From positions 1-64,000 of the forward strand of contig NZ_BPQM01000092.1 of NCBI RefSeq assembly GCF_022179245.1: a stretch of DNA of 64,000 nt, read 5' to 3'. Shown piece by piece: positions 46,758-57,144 of this stretch. Position 1 is the first letter of the stretch. Every line of letters begins with the position of its first letter. Position numbers and translations under genes: made by a program. Source of the stretch: Methylobacterium gregans. GTDB taxonomy: Bacteria > Pseudomonadota > Alphaproteobacteria > Rhizobiales > Beijerinckiaceae. The notes beneath the pieces are model-generated. The model was not told the DNA's origin and made no database searches. It worked only from the letters and a program-made list of their open reading frames with translations.

Positions 46758-47213
46758 ATGCAGGCCCGCCGCACGACCGCCCCCGCGGGAGACCCGCTCG
46801 TCGATCCGGAGATCCATGTCGCGAGCTTCCGGCAGGCCCGCGAGGCCCGGCGCTCGGAACTCGCCGAGGACTATGTCGAGTTGATCGCCGACCTGATCGG
46901 CGACGGCGGCGAGGCTCGGCAGGTCGACATCGCGGCCCGCCTCGGCGTGGCGCAGCCGACCGTCGCCAAGATGCTCAAGCGGCTCGCCGAGGACGGCCTG
47001 GTGCAGCAGCGGCCCTACCGGGGCGTCTTCCTCACGGAGGCCGGGCGGATCCTGGCCGACCAGGCGCGGGAGCGTCACAGGATCGTGGAGCGCTTCCTCT
47101 GCGCGCTCGGCGTCAGCCCCGAGACGGCGCGGCGCGACGCGGAGGGCATCGAGCACCACGTCAGTGGCGAGACGCTGGCAGCGTTCCGGCGTTTCGCGGA
47201 TGGCGGAGGATAG
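46758..47213 (+). CDS. mntR: Manganese-responsive regulator MntR (DtxR/MntR family)
   Basis: A 151-residue DtxR/MntR-type repressor. The N-terminal winged helix ([60 protein letters not shown]) is followed by a dimerisation helix pair with metal-binding residues (about 105-150, including RHRIVERFL and [11 protein letters not shown]). This is the size of bacterial MntR, which lacks the SH3 domain. It diverges from mntH, and the operator lies between the two. ATG 46758 is used; ATG 46704 upstream would add an unconserved stretch. Confidence 0.92.
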   Translation: MQARRTTAPAGDPLVDPEIHVASFRQAREARRSELAEDYVELIADLIGDGGEARQVDIAARLGVAQPTVAKMLKRLAEDGLVQQRPYRGVFLTEAGRILADQARERHRIVERFLCALGVSPETARRDAEGIEHHVSGETLAAFRRFADGGG

Positions 47214-47219
47214 GAGCCC

Positions 47220-48122
47220 CTATATCGCCAGCGCCAGTTCCGGCACCGCCTCATCCTCCGGGATCACGTCCACCTCGACCCGAAGCCGCTGACGGCCCGA
47301 GGCGGTGACGATGCCGTCGATCGGGGCGACATCGCCGTAGTCGCGCCCGCGCGCCACCACGATGTGGTCGTTGCCCACGGCGCAGTCGTTCGTCGGGTCG
47401 AGGCCAAGCCAGCCCGAACCACACCAGACCGCGACCCAGGCGTGGCTGGCATCCGCCCCCTGCAGGCGGGGGCGGCCGGGCGGCGGCGTGGTGCGCAGGT
47501 ACCCGCTGACATAGGCCGCCGGCAGGCCCATGCCGCGAAGCCCCGCGATCATCACGTGGGCGAAGTCCTGGCAGACCCCGGCGCGCAGCCGGAACGCCTC
47601 GGCGAGCGGCGTGTCGACGGCGGTGGCGCTCGAATCGAACCGGAAATCGGCCCGGATCCGGCGCATCAGGTCGTGGGCCGCGCCGTAGGCGCTGCGGCCC
47701 GCACGGAAACTCGCCCGGGCGTAGTCCGTCACCTCCGGCACCAGGGGCACGCGGGCACTCGGGAACAGGAAGTGCACGGGGGCCGCGCCCGAGAGGTCGC
47801 GGCTCGCCAGCACGGCGTCGCGCACCGCGTTCCAGGTGGGGCCGGCCTCCGGCTCGGGCGGTGCGGGGCGATCGACCGCGACGCGGGAATTGGCTTCGAC
47901 CACGAACTCGGCGTGGGGCGTGTCGAGACGGATGCCGAGCGCCTCGATGCCGAAATAGTCGCGCCGGGTCACGGCGTTGGCCGGGCTCGGCTCGATCGTC
48001 ACCGCGCTCGCCAGCACGGTCTGGCCTTCGCCGTCCTGCGGCTTCAGCCGCAGGGAGCAGCGGGCGAAGCGCACGGGTCGGGCGTAGCGGTAGGTGGTGC
48101 GGTGGCGGAGCGTGTAGATCAC
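47220..48122 (-). CDS. Transglutaminase-like protein (with N-terminal transglutaminase-associated domain)
   Basis: The third gene of the operon encodes a 300-residue transglutaminase-fold protein. The N-terminal beta domain (YTLRHRTTYRYARPVRFARC) is the associated region of bacterial transglutaminases. The catalytic triad follows: Cys in AGVCQDFAHVMI, His in ADASHAWVAVWCG and Asp in LGLDPTNDCAV. Such proteins can work as peptidases or amide-forming enzymes. The GTG start (48120-48122) overlaps the stop of the ATP-grasp gene as GTGA, so the genes are translationally coupled. It converges with mntR, with a gap of 6 bp. Confidence 0.88.
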   Translation of the reverse strand: MIYTLRHRTTYRYARPVRFARCSLRLKPQDGEGQTVLASAVTIEPSPANAVTRRDYFGIEALGIRLDTPHAEFVVEANSRVAVDRPAPPEPEAGPTWNAVRDAVLASRDLSGAAPVHFLFPSARVPLVPEVTDYARASFRAGRSAYGAAHDLMRRIRADFRFDSSATAVDTPLAEAFRLRAGVCQDFAHVMIAGLRGMGLPAAYVSGYLRTTPPPGRPRLQGADASHAWVAVWCGSGWLGLDPTNDCAVGNDHIVVARGRDYGDVAPIDGIVTASGRQRLRVEVDVIPEDEAVPELALAI

Positions 48123-50653
48123 CCGAGCCCCCCAAGCTTTTCCGGACGCGCGGCCTGGGGGCCGGCCGGGAAGTAGCGGCCGGCGATGGCGTCGGCGAGC
48201 CGCTCCAGCTCGCTCTCGACCCGGGCCATGCCGACCGCGTCGAAATCGGCGGCCTCGCCGCTGCGGAACTCCGCCACGATGCGCGCGGCCAGCCGGCAAT
48301 GGGGCTCGGGCACCCCGTCGGCAGCGAGCGGCGGCAGGTCGGCGAGGTGGCGGGCGATCGCCTCCGCCTGGAAGGCGACGGAGCGCGGGTTGTAGGGGTC
48401 GAGCAGCACCATGTCGCGCACGGGATCGAGTGCCACACCCTGCATGTAGCGGGAGCCGTAGCTGAGCTGCGAGTCGCAGAGCGCCAGCATCACCCCGAGG
48501 CTCTCGGGGGTGGCCTCGTCGTCGGCCAGCGCGAGCGCGAAGTCGCAGGTGTTGATCGCCCGCTCGATGCGTCGGCCCAGATCGATGAAGTGCCAGCCCG
48601 CCGCCCGGCTCATGTTCTCGTGAGCGAGACCCGAGAGGGCCGCGAGGTGGCTCAAAGCCCGCTCGGCCCGGCCTGAGAGCTGCGACTCGGTGAATGCTCG
48701 GCCCGGATCGAGGGACAGCAGGTCGACGAGGTCGGCGAGCACGCGCCAGGCCTCGCCCGAGAGGCGGTTGCGGAGCTTCGCCGCGTTGCGCCGGGCCGAC
48801 TCGATATGGGCGCGGGCCGAGCCCGGCGCCGTGCGCCCGGAGAGCGCCTGCTGGGCAAGTGCGGCGGTCGGCAGGTTGGGGGCGCTGCCTGCGCCCCACT
48901 CGGCGATCAGGCGGCGGATGCGGGCGGCGGTTGGGGCGTGCGCGCCGCCCGCGATGTCGGTGACGACGGCATCGCCCACGCTTCGGAGATGAGCGAGCAC
49001 GAGGCGGATCACGGCCTCGGCCCGCTCGGTGTAGCGGCCGAACCAGAACAGGCCGTCGGCGGCCCGCGAGGGCAGGTGGCCGGCCAGGCGCCGCACCCGG
49101 GGCGTGCGGCCCTGGATCGGGGTCTGCGTCTCGACGGGCGTCTCGGAGAGGACCCAGACATCGGCCGCGCGGATGCCGAGGCGCATCTCGGTCGGGTCGA
49201 CGTCGTCGCGCTCGGCGACGCGGCAGAAACCGCCCGGCATCACCTGCCAGCCGCTGGGCGTGCGGGCGGCGAAGACCCGGAGCACGAAGGGGCGCGGCAC
49301 GAGGCGCAGGCCCGCATCGGTGCGCTCCCAGCCCGGCATGGTCGAGAGCGGCCCGAGCGCCTGACCGACATAGTCGAAGGGCCGCTCGCGCAGCGCCGCG
49401 ACGGCGCGGTCCCGGTCGGCGGCCAGCGTCTGCGGCCCGAGGAGCGCGTCGCGGCCCGCCCCGCGCTGGGGCGTCGCCGCCGGGCGCAGCGTCAGGGCGT
49501 CGAGGTTGTCGCGGACATGCGCCAGCCCGTCCGGGTCACCGCACCACCAGGTCGGCGGCCCGGCGAGCGTCAGCGGCTCGCCGAGCATGCGCCGGGCGAT
49601 GCCGTCGAGATAGGGTTCGAGCGCGCCCGACTCGCAGAGGCCCGAGCCAGGCATGTTGGCCATCACCAGGCTGCCGTTGCGCAGGGCCTCGAGGATGCCC
49701 GGGACGCCGAGGCGCGAGGCGGGGTTCAGTTCCAGCGGATCGAGATAGTCGGCGTCGATCCGGCGCCAGAGGGCGTCGCAGCGCTTGAGGCCCGAGACGG
49801 TGCGCACGTGCAACCGCCCGTCCTGCATCACGAGGTCGTCGCCCTCGACCAGCATCAGCCCGAGATAGCGGGCGAGCGCGGCCTGCTCGACATAGGTGCT
49901 GCTGTAGGGGCCCGAGGTCAGCAGGCAGATGCGCGGGTCCGCCCGCTCGGCGCCGGCCGCGAGCCCGTCGCGAAACGCCTGGAAGAAGGCCGGAAAGCGC
50001 TCGACGTGGCAGGCCTCGAAGATGTCCGGGAAGGCGCGGGCCAGCACCATCCGGTTCTCCAGCGCCCAGCCGAGGCCGGAGGGAGCCTGCGTCCGGTCGG
50101 CCAGAACCCGCCAGCGCCCGTCCGGCCCCCGGCCGATATCGGCGGCGTAGAGCTTGAGGTAGCGCCCGCCCGGCGGCGCGACCCCGTGGAGCGGGCGCAG
50201 GAACTCGGGCGAGCCCGCCACCACGGCAGCCGGCAGGTAGCCACCCGCCACGAGGTCGCCGGGACCGTAGATGTCGGCAAGGATCGCCTCCATCAGTTCG
50301 GCCCGCTGGACCAGCCCGGCGCTGAGGTCGCGCCACTCGGCGGCCCCGATCACCAGAGGCAGCGAACTCAGCGGCCAAGCGTGCTCGCGCTGGTCGCCGT
50401 AGACCCGGAAGGAGATGCCGGCATCGCGGATGTGCCGCTCCGCCGAGACGAAGCGGGCCATCATCTCGGGCTCGCCGAGGCGCCCGAGGTGGTCGAGCAG
50501 GCGTGACCAGGCTCCCCCTGCCGAGTCGCGCGGTGTGCCGTCGGGGGCGAGATAGGCGTCGGGCCGGCCCGGAAGCGGCGCGTAGCCCTCCGTCCAGCGG
50601 GCGAGCGGCACGGTGCCGCCCGCCTTCTCCTTCACCTCCGCGAGCGCGGTCAT
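48119..50653 (-). CDS. Circularly permuted ATP-grasp fused to alpha-E domain protein
   Basis: An 844-residue two-part protein. Residues 1 to about 500 are the circularly permuted ATP-grasp type (COG2308): [54 protein letters not shown] and [20 protein letters not shown]. From about 525 to the end is an alpha-E domain (COG2307), a helical region starting [20 protein letters not shown], with [20 protein letters not shown]. In many bacteria these are two genes; here they are one. The ATP-grasp part should join an amino or carboxyl group at the cost of ATP. ATG 50653 overlaps the stop of the preceding gene as ATGA. Confidence 0.9.
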   Translation of the reverse strand: MTALAEVKEKAGGTVPLARWTEGYAPLPGRPDAYLAPDGTPRDSAGGAWSRLLDHLGRLGEPEMMARFVSAERHIRDAGISFRVYGDQREHAWPLSSLPLVIGAAEWRDLSAGLVQRAELMEAILADIYGPGDLVAGGYLPAAVVAGSPEFLRPLHGVAPPGGRYLKLYAADIGRGPDGRWRVLADRTQAPSGLGWALENRMVLARAFPDIFEACHVERFPAFFQAFRDGLAAGAERADPRICLLTSGPYSSTYVEQAALARYLGLMLVEGDDLVMQDGRLHVRTVSGLKRCDALWRRIDADYLDPLELNPASRLGVPGILEALRNGSLVMANMPGSGLCESGALEPYLDGIARRMLGEPLTLAGPPTWWCGDPDGLAHVRDNLDALTLRPAATPQRGAGRDALLGPQTLAADRDRAVAALRERPFDYVGQALGPLSTMPGWERTDAGLRLVPRPFVLRVFAARTPSGWQVMPGGFCRVAERDDVDPTEMRLGIRAADVWVLSETPVETQTPIQGRTPRVRRLAGHLPSRAADGLFWFGRYTERAEAVIRLVLAHLRSVGDAVVTDIAGGAHAPTAARIRRLIAEWGAGSAPNLPTAALAQQALSGRTAPGSARAHIESARRNAAKLRNRLSGEAWRVLADLVDLLSLDPGRAFTESQLSGRAERALSHLAALSGLAHENMSRAAGWHFIDLGRRIERAINTCDFALALADDEATPESLGVMLALCDSQLSYGSRYMQGVALDPVRDMVLLDPYNPRSVAFQAEAIARHLADLPPLAADGVPEPHCRLAARIVAEFRSGEAADFDAVGMARVESELERLADAIAGRYFPAGPQAARPEKLGGLG

Positions 50654-53600
50654 TGCGGCCCGGGCGTCCGCAGGTCGAGGGTGAGCGGGAACTCGGGATT
50701 CACCTCCTCGCGCGGCATCGCGATCCGGCCCGGGGTGTGCCCGTGCGGCTGGAAGCGGGAGAGGCGGCGCCCCTCCGCCTCGTAGGCGTTGACCGGATGG
50801 GTCTCGTAGTTGCGCCCGCCCGGATGGGCGACGTGGTAGCGGCAGCCGCCAAGCGCCCGCCCGCTCCAGCTGTCCAGGATGTCGAAGGTCAGCGGCGAGT
50901 GCGCGGGGATCGTCGGGTGCAGCGACGAGGCCGGCTGCCAGGCCTTGAAGCGCAGGCCCGCCACCGCCTCCCCGGCCGTGCCGGTGGAGGTCATCGGCAA
51001 GCGCCGGCCGTTGCAGGCAATGACGTGGCGCCCCGGCACGAAGCCGGCCACCTTCACCTGCAGGCGCTCGACGGAGCTGTCGACGAAGCGCACGGTCCCT
51101 CCGCTCGATCCTTCCTCGCCGAGCACGTGCCACGGCTCCAGCGCCTGACGCAGTTCGAGATGCACGCCCGCGTGCTCCACCTGCCCGAAGACGGGGAAGC
51201 GGAACAGGCTCTGCGCCTCGAAGGCGACCGGATCGAAAGCGTAGCCGGCCCGGGCGAGGTCATCCAGCACGGAGCGGAAGTCGGCGGCCAGAAAGTGGGG
51301 CAGCATGAAGCGATCGTGCAGCCCCGTGCCCCAGCGGACACAACCGCCGGCCTGGGGCTCGCGCCAGAACCACGCGATGAGGGCCCGCAGCAGGAGTTGC
51401 TGAGCGAGGCTCATCCGGGCGTCCGGCGGCATCTCGAAGGCGCGGAACTCCACGAGGCCGAGGCGCCCCGTGGGTCCGTCCGGCGAGTAGAGCTTGTCGA
51501 TGCAGATCTCGGCCCGGTGGGTGTTGCCGGTGACGTCCACGAGGATGTTGCGGAAGATCCGGTCGACCAGCCAGCGCGGGATGTTGGGCGCGTCGGGCTC
51601 CGGCACCTGGTTCAGCGCCACCTCCAGCTCGTAGAGCCCGTCGTGGCGCGCCTCGTCCATGCGCGGGGCCTGGCTCGTCGGGCCGATATAGAGGCCCGAG
51701 AACAGGTAGGAGAGCGACGGATGCCGCTGCCAGTAGAGCACGAGGCTCTTCAGCAGGTCCGGCCGGCGCAGGAAGGGCGAGTCGTCGGGCGTGGCGCCCC
51801 CTACCACCACGTGGTTGCCGCCGCCCGTGCCGGTGTGGCGCCCGTCCGTCATGAACTTCTCGGCGCCGAGCCGGGTCTGGCGCGCCTCCTCGTAGAGGCC
51901 GGTGGTGATGTCCACCGCCTCGCGCCAGGATGCGGCCGGGTGCACGTTCACCTCGATCACGCCGGGATCGGGCGTGACCTTGATGAGGCTGACGCGTGGG
52001 TCGTAGGGCGGCTCGTAGCCCTCGATATGGACGGGCTGGCGGCACGCCGCCGCCGCCGCCTCGACGTGGCCCACGAGCTCGAAATACTCGTCGATGCGCT
52101 GAAGCGGGGGCATGAACACCCGCAGCACCCCGTCGCGGGGCTCGACCGCCAGCGCCGTGCGGACCGCCACGCCCTCGATCCCGCCGCCGTTACGCACGGC
52201 GGAGCGCCCCGGCGCATCGGCCAGCGCGCCGCGCGCCTCAAGCGGGTCCTGCGGCTGGTAGTAGGGGTAACTTTCGGGCGGCACGTGCGGCAGCGAGCCG
52301 AGCGGCAGGCGGAAGCCCGCGGGTGAATCGCCCGGCACCAGGAAGGCGTGGCCGCGGCGGAAGTCCCAGGCCTCCGAGATCCAGGCCCGCTCGGCGAAGC
52401 CCCCCATGGCGAGGCTCGCCAGCGGCAGAACGTAGGCGGTCGGCTCGCCGAAGCCGCGGGTGAACACCCGCTTGATCCGGGCGTCGTACTCGGCCGAGCC
52501 GCTCTGGGCGCGGATCGGCGTGACGTTGACGGGCAGGCGCTCGCGCTCCTTCTCCCAGTGCTCCGAATCCTCGAAGGCCGGGATGACGTAGGCGCGCAGG
52601 CCCAGCCGCTCGGCGAGTGCGTCGGTGAAAGTGCGGGCCTGCGTGATGGTGGCGCCGGTGCCGGCTTCCGGCGCGATCAGGTCCGCGTCCGACCAGACCG
52701 GCTTGCCGTCCCGGCGCCAGTACAGGCCGAAGGCCCAGCGCGGCAGGCTCTCGCCCGGGTACCACTTGCCCTGGCCGTAATGCAGCAGCCCTCCGGCCCC
52801 GAAGCGGTCGCGCAGGCGCCGGATCAGCTTGTCGGCGAGATCGCGCTTCGTCGGCCCGACCGCCCCGGTGTTCCACTCCTCCGCCTCGAAATCGTCGATC
52901 GACACGAAGGTCGGCTCGCCGCCCATGGTCAGGCGCACGTCCTGCGCGGCCAGATCCCGGTCGACCCGCTCGCCGAGCGCGTCCATGTCGGCCCAGACAC
53001 CGTCCGAGAACGGCTTCGTCACGCGCGGGGACTCGGCGACGCGGGTCACGCCCATCTCGAAGCCGAATTCGGTCTCGGCCGGCTCGGCGAGCCCCGAGAT
53101 CGGCGCGGCCGTGCGGTAATGCGGCGTCGAGGCCAGCGGGATGTGGCCCTCGCCGCAGAGCAGGCCCGACGTCGCGTCGAGCCCGACCCAGCCGGCGCCC
53201 GGCAGGTAGACCTCGGCCCATGCGTGCAGGTCGGTGAAGTCGGTCTTGGTGCCCTCCGGCCCCTCGACCGCGGTGGTGTCGGGCACGAGCTGGATCAGGT
53301 AGCCGGAGGTGAAGCGCGCCGCGAGACCGAGGCGGCGCAGGATCTGCACCATCAGCCAGGCCGAGTCGCGGCAGGAGCCTGACTTCAGTGTCAGGGTCTC
53401 GGCGGCGCTCTGGACGCCCGGCTCCATGCGCACGCCGTAGGTGACCGCGTCCGCCACCGCCCGGTTCAGCGCCACGAGGAAGAGCACCGTGTTGGTCTCG
53501 CCCCCGGTCCTCTCCGGCAGGGAGGCCAGGAAGGCGTCGAGCTCGGGCCCCTGCGCCTCGTCGAGGGCGAGATAAGGCGCGAGTTCGCCCTTCAGATCCG

Positions 53601-53922
53601 CCTCGTAGGCGAAGGGCACCACCTGCGCGTAGTCCTCGACGAAGAAGTCGAACGGGTTGATCACCGCCATCTCGGCGGTGAGGTCGACCTCGATCTTCAG
53701 CTCGTCGGTCTTCTCCGGGAAGACGAGGCGGGCGAGCCAGTTGCCGTTCGGGTCCTGCTGCCAGTTCAGGAAATGATTCTGGGGCGTCACCTTCAGGGCG
53801 TAGGCAGGGATCTTCACCCGCGCGTGCGGCGCCGGGCGCAGGCGGATCACTTGGGGGCCGAGGCTGATCGGCCGGTCGTAGCGGTAATGGGTGACGTGGT
53901 GCAGGGCGGCTTTGATCGACAC
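50650..53922 (-). CDS. Transglutaminase with DUF2126 domain (large)
   Basis: The first gene of the operon, with 1090 residues. The N-terminal transglutaminase part has [20 protein letters not shown], Cys in [17 protein letters not shown], His in [20 protein letters not shown] and Asp in that same strand. Beyond about residue 300 is the long DUF2126 region ([39 protein letters not shown], and later [20 protein letters not shown]). Only DUF2126-containing proteins have this combination, and the function is not known. The start is GTG 53922 ([10 protein letters not shown]); the frame goes on to 54015 with unconserved sequence. It is divergent from the zinc peptidase gene, with 266 bp between. 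Confidence 0.9.
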   Translation of the reverse strand: MSIKAALHHVTHYRYDRPISLGPQVIRLRPAPHARVKIPAYALKVTPQNHFLNWQQDPNGNWLARLVFPEKTDELKIEVDLTAEMAVINPFDFFVEDYAQVVPFAYEADLKGELAPYLALDEAQGPELDAFLASLPERTGGETNTVLFLVALNRAVADAVTYGVRMEPGVQSAAETLTLKSGSCRDSAWLMVQILRRLGLAARFTSGYLIQLVPDTTAVEGPEGTKTDFTDLHAWAEVYLPGAGWVGLDATSGLLCGEGHIPLASTPHYRTAAPISGLAEPAETEFGFEMGVTRVAESPRVTKPFSDGVWADMDALGERVDRDLAAQDVRLTMGGEPTFVSIDDFEAEEWNTGAVGPTKRDLADKLIRRLRDRFGAGGLLHYGQGKWYPGESLPRWAFGLYWRRDGKPVWSDADLIAPEAGTGATITQARTFTDALAERLGLRAYVIPAFEDSEHWEKERERLPVNVTPIRAQSGSAEYDARIKRVFTRGFGEPTAYVLPLASLAMGGFAERAWISEAWDFRRGHAFLVPGDSPAGFRLPLGSLPHVPPESYPYYQPQDPLEARGALADAPGRSAVRNGGGIEGVAVRTALAVEPRDGVLRVFMPPLQRIDEYFELVGHVEAAAAACRQPVHIEGYEPPYDPRVSLIKVTPDPGVIEVNVHPAASWREAVDITTGLYEEARQTRLGAEKFMTDGRHTGTGGGNHVVVGGATPDDSPFLRRPDLLKSLVLYWQRHPSLSYLFSGLYIGPTSQAPRMDEARHDGLYELEVALNQVPEPDAPNIPRWLVDRIFRNILVDVTGNTHRAEICIDKLYSPDGPTGRLGLVEFRAFEMPPDARMSLAQQLLLRALIAWFWREPQAGGCVRWGTGLHDRFMLPHFLAADFRSVLDDLARAGYAFDPVAFEAQSLFRFPVFGQVEHAGVHLELRQALEPWHVLGEEGSSGGTVRFVDSSVERLQVKVAGFVPGRHVIACNGRRLPMTSTGTAGEAVAGLRFKAWQPASSLHPTIPAHSPLTFDILDSWSGRALGGCRYHVAHPGGRNYETHPVNAYEAEGRRLSRFQPHGHTPGRIAMPREEVNPEFPLTLDLRTPGPQ

Positions 53923-54188
53923 GGGCAGTCTCGTCTGAGCGATTCCGGGCACGAACGCCGCCCGATCCCGCCGCGCGGCGGGGCGACGCCCGATGATACA
54001 CGGGGGACGCCGCAAGCAAGTTCCATGCGGCCCCGCCGCGCTTCGTGAGCGGCGGTCGCACAGTCCGGTTAGGAGAGAAGGGAACTTTGTCCGTCAAGAC
54101 ACTTTGACGCGTCAGGGGCGTGGCGCAGGATAAGCGTGTCCCTCGGCACGGCCGCCGCGGCGGACATGGCCGGCCTCGGAACCCGTTC

Positions 54189-55376
54189 ATGAAGATCTTC
54201 CAGTGCCAAGCCTGCGACCAGCCGGTGACCTTCGAGGCCACCGCCTGCGAGAGCTGCGAGCGGCGCCTCGGCTATGTCTGCGACCGGCACGAGGTCTCGG
54301 CTCTGGAGCCGGTCGGCACCTCGGCGCATCCGGGTTCGGTCGGGATCCCCGTCTTCCACGCCTACGCGCATTCGGGCCGCCGCTACCGCTTCTGTGCCAA
54401 TGCCCGCCATGCCGCCTGCAACTGGCTGGTGCCGGACGAGAGCCCCGACATCTTCTGCGTCACCTGCCGCCACAATCACGTGGTGCCGGACCTGACGATC
54501 CCCTGGAACCTCACCCGCTGGCGACAGGTGGAGGCTGCCAAGCACCGGCTGTTCTACTCGCTGCTGCGCCTGGATCTGCCGCTCGCGACCCGGGCGCAGT
54601 ACACGGACGGCCTCGCCTTCGACTTCCTGGTCGATCCCTCCGAGACCTATCTGGGCGGTCCCCCAGTGATGACCGGCCATCTCAACGGCCTGATCACGAT
54701 GAACATCGCCGAGGCCGACGACGTCGAGCGCGAGCGGCGCAGGACGCTGTTCGGCGAGCACTACCGGACGCTGCTGGGCCACTTCCGGCACGAGATCGGA
54801 CACTACTTCTGGTACCTGCTGGTGCAGAACAGCCCGCACCTCGGGGCCTTCCGCGCCCTGTTCGGCGACGAGAGCCTGAACTACGCAGCCGCGCTCCAGA
54901 CCCACTACGCAAACGGCGCGCCGGCGAACTGGGAGGAATCCTACGTCTCGACCTACGCGACCAGCCATCCGTGGGAGGACTTCGCCGAGACCTTCGCCCA
55001 CTACCTGCACATCGTCGATACAGTGGAGACCGCCTCGACCTTCGAGCTGCACCTGCGCCCGCGCCTGCGCAAGGAGGTGGGCGCGCCAGTGGTGATCGAC
55101 TTCGACCCCTATCGGACGCAGGACCTCGACCGCCTGATCGAGGCATGGCTGCCGCTGACCTACGCGATCAACTCGCTCTCCCACAGCATGGGGCAGAGCG
55201 CGCTCTACCCGTTCAGGCTGACACCGGCGGTGATCGCCAAGCTCGCCTTCGTGCATGAGCGCATCTACGCGGCGCGCGGCGACCTGCCGGCGCCGGACCC
55301 GGAGGCCGCCGGCACCGAGATCCTGAAGGCGGTGATCAGCGGCTTGCGCCAGAAGGTGGCGGCGCCGACGGTCTGA
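54189..55376 (+). CDS. Putative zinc-binding metallopeptidase (zinc-ribbon plus zincin)
   Basis: A 395-residue COG4307-type protein. The N-terminal 95 residues hold a zinc ribbon with CQAC (6-9), CESC (20-23), C31, C69, C77 and CVTC (90-93). The catalytic domain follows with the zincin motif HEIGHYFW (H201-E202-x2-H205) and a later acidic segment EDFAETFAHY that may hold a third ligand. There is no signal peptide, so it should be cytoplasmic. ATG 54189 is the family start. It is divergent from the transglutaminase/ATP-grasp operon with a 266-bp gap and, on that basis, is likely part of the same system. Confidence 0.85.
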   Translation: MKIFQCQACDQPVTFEATACESCERRLGYVCDRHEVSALEPVGTSAHPGSVGIPVFHAYAHSGRRYRFCANARHAACNWLVPDESPDIFCVTCRHNHVVPDLTIPWNLTRWRQVEAAKHRLFYSLLRLDLPLATRAQYTDGLAFDFLVDPSETYLGGPPVMTGHLNGLITMNIAEADDVERERRRTLFGEHYRTLLGHFRHEIGHYFWYLLVQNSPHLGAFRALFGDESLNYAAALQTHYANGAPANWEESYVSTYATSHPWEDFAETFAHYLHIVDTVETASTFELHLRPRLRKEVGAPVVIDFDPYRTQDLDRLIEAWLPLTYAINSLSHSMGQSALYPFRLTPAVIAKLAFVHERIYAARGDLPAPDPEAAGTEILKAVISGLRQKVAAPTV

Positions 55377-55380
55377 GCAG

Positions 55381-55560
55381 CGAGCACCCTCCGGGGACGA
55401 AGGCCCTTTCGAAGCACAGAGGCGCTGCAAACGGGGCCGGCGGAGCGCAGCCCCGGATTGAAACCACCGCCCCGGCGGAGCCAGGACGGCAGTTCCAGAG
55501 GCAGGGCTCTGCCCTGCGCCCGCCGAAGGTCCCGACCTTTGGAATTCGAGACCGGACCGG
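55381..55560. repeat. Intergenic palindromic repeat, copy 2
   Basis: GCAGGGC/GCCCTGC (55501-55517) and CCGAAGGTC/GACCTTTGG (55523-55542) repeat the block at 773-814 with the same order and spacing. About 43 of 47 bases agree on the same strand. The preceding AGCGCAGCCCCGGATTG also resembles 716-730. The rest of this 350-bp gap holds nothing I recognise. It separates the zinc peptidase gene from the FAD protein gene. Confidence 0.75.
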
Positions 55561-55730
55561 CCGCGTGAAAACCTTCTCCGGATGCTGCGGGAGAGAGCGA
55601 GGGCTCGTCCCGACCACCCTGGAGAAGGGAGGCACCTTCCATGGCGGCCCGTAGCGCGGCAGGCTATTCTTCCGCTGGCGCGCCAGGGCCCCGCGCCCAC
55701 CGAGTCCCCGAAAGACTTTCAGAAAGACCG

Positions 55731-57107
55731 ATGTCAGACCGTCCGCTCCCCGCCGAGGCGCAGCCGCTGCCGATTGCCGTGATCGGGGCGGGGTTCAGCG
55801 GAACCGCGGCGGCGATCCAACTCCTGGCGCAGTTGCCGCCGGGCCGGTCGGTGCTGCTCTGCGAGCGCGCCGAGCGCTTCGGGCGCGGTCGTGCCTACGC
55901 GACGGGCAACCCGGACCACCTCCTCAACGTGCGCGCTGCCAATATGAGCGCCTTTCCCGACAGGCCGGCACAGTTCGAGGACTGGCTGGCGAGCGCCGAC
56001 GCCGCAGAGGGAATCCGCCGAACCCCGGCCGGCACCTTCGCGGCCCGCGGCCTCTACGGGCGCTACCTCTCCGAACTGCTGACCGCGGCGCTGACCGGGG
56101 CGGACGCTCCGCGGCTGCAACTCGTCAACGAGGCGATCACCGACATCGCGCCGGAGGAGGGGCGTCTCGTCCTGCGCAGCGAGGGCGGCCGACGCTTCGC
56201 CGCCGCCGGGGCCGTGCTCGCCATGGGCAATCTCGCGGCGCCCGAGGAGCCTGCGAGCCGGCACCGGGCCGATCCCTGGAACCCGGACGGGTTCGGGCGC
56301 CTGCATCCGGACCGGGCGGTCCTCGTGGTCGGCACCGGGCTCAGCATGGTCGACGCGGTGATGAACCTGCGCCGCCACGGCTTCACGGGCCGCATCGTCG
56401 CGCTCTCGCGGCGAGGACAGGCTTCGACCGTGCACGCGCAGGCCGGCGCCTGGCCGCAGCCGGATTTCTCCCCGGCCGAGCGGACCTCGCTCACGCGGCT
56501 CCTCCGGCGGATCCGCCAGGAGGTCGCCGCGGCCTCCGCCGCCGGAATCGGCTGGCACGGGGTTCTGGATGCCCTGCGGCCGGTCACGGACACGCTCTGG
56601 CTCGGCCTGCCGGAAGCCGAGAAGGCGCGCTTCCTGCGCCACCTGCGCCCGTTCTGGGACGTGCATCGTCACCGCGCCGCCCCGCCCGCGGGCGCGGCGA
56701 TCGCCGCCGAGATCGCGGCCGGCACGCTGGAGGTCCGCGCGGCCAAGCTCCTGGCCATCGAGGACCGGCCCGACGAGGCGCTGGTCACCTGCCGGCCGCG
56801 CGGGGCGCGGGAGCCGGAGACCTTCGCGGTTCAGTGCATCCTCGACGCCCGCGGCATCGGCCGTGTTGCCGAGACGGTCGACCCGCTCCTGCGCCGGCTG
56901 ATCGATCGCGGTCTGGTGCGTCCCGGCCCCTTCGGCATCGGGCTCGACGTGCGCCCCGATCTCTCGGTGATCGGGGACATGCCCGCCCCGCTCTGGACGC
57001 TCGGGCCGCTGATCCGCGGCGTGTTCTGGGAGTGCACGGCCGTGCCCGATATCCGCAATCAGGCCGCGCAGCTCGCGCGGGCCGTGGCGGCAGGCGTGCG
57101 AGGATAA
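55731..57107 (+). CDS. FAD/NAD(P)-binding protein, COG4529-like
   Basis: The 458-residue product has an N-terminal FAD-binding fold (LPIAVIGAGFSGTAAAIQLL). A second nucleotide-binding strand follows (RAVLVVGTGLSMVDAVMNLR), as in the COG4529 group of uncharacterised flavoproteins. RAYATGNPDHLLNVRAANMS and VHRHRAAPP match this group, which shows similarity to monooxygenases but has no agreed activity. The C-terminal GVFWECTAVPDIRNQAAQLA is family-typical. ATG 55731 is chosen; the frame extends to 55641. It ends 37 bp from the convergent cysI, so a link with sulfur metabolism cannot be assumed. Confidence 0.8.
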   Translation: MSDRPLPAEAQPLPIAVIGAGFSGTAAAIQLLAQLPPGRSVLLCERAERFGRGRAYATGNPDHLLNVRAANMSAFPDRPAQFEDWLASADAAEGIRRTPAGTFAARGLYGRYLSELLTAALTGADAPRLQLVNEAITDIAPEEGRLVLRSEGGRRFAAAGAVLAMGNLAAPEEPASRHRADPWNPDGFGRLHPDRAVLVVGTGLSMVDAVMNLRRHGFTGRIVALSRRGQASTVHAQAGAWPQPDFSPAERTSLTRLLRRIRQEVAAASAAGIGWHGVLDALRPVTDTLWLGLPEAEKARFLRHLRPFWDVHRHRAAPPAGAAIAAEIAAGTLEVRAAKLLAIEDRPDEALVTCRPRGAREPETFAVQCILDARGIGRVAETVDPLLRRLIDRGLVRPGPFGIGLDVRPDLSVIGDMPAPLWTLGPLIRGVFWECTAVPDIRNQAAQLARAVAAGVRG

Positions 57108-57144
57108 GAGTGCGGAGGGCGGCGGATGCCGCCCTCCGCAAGCC

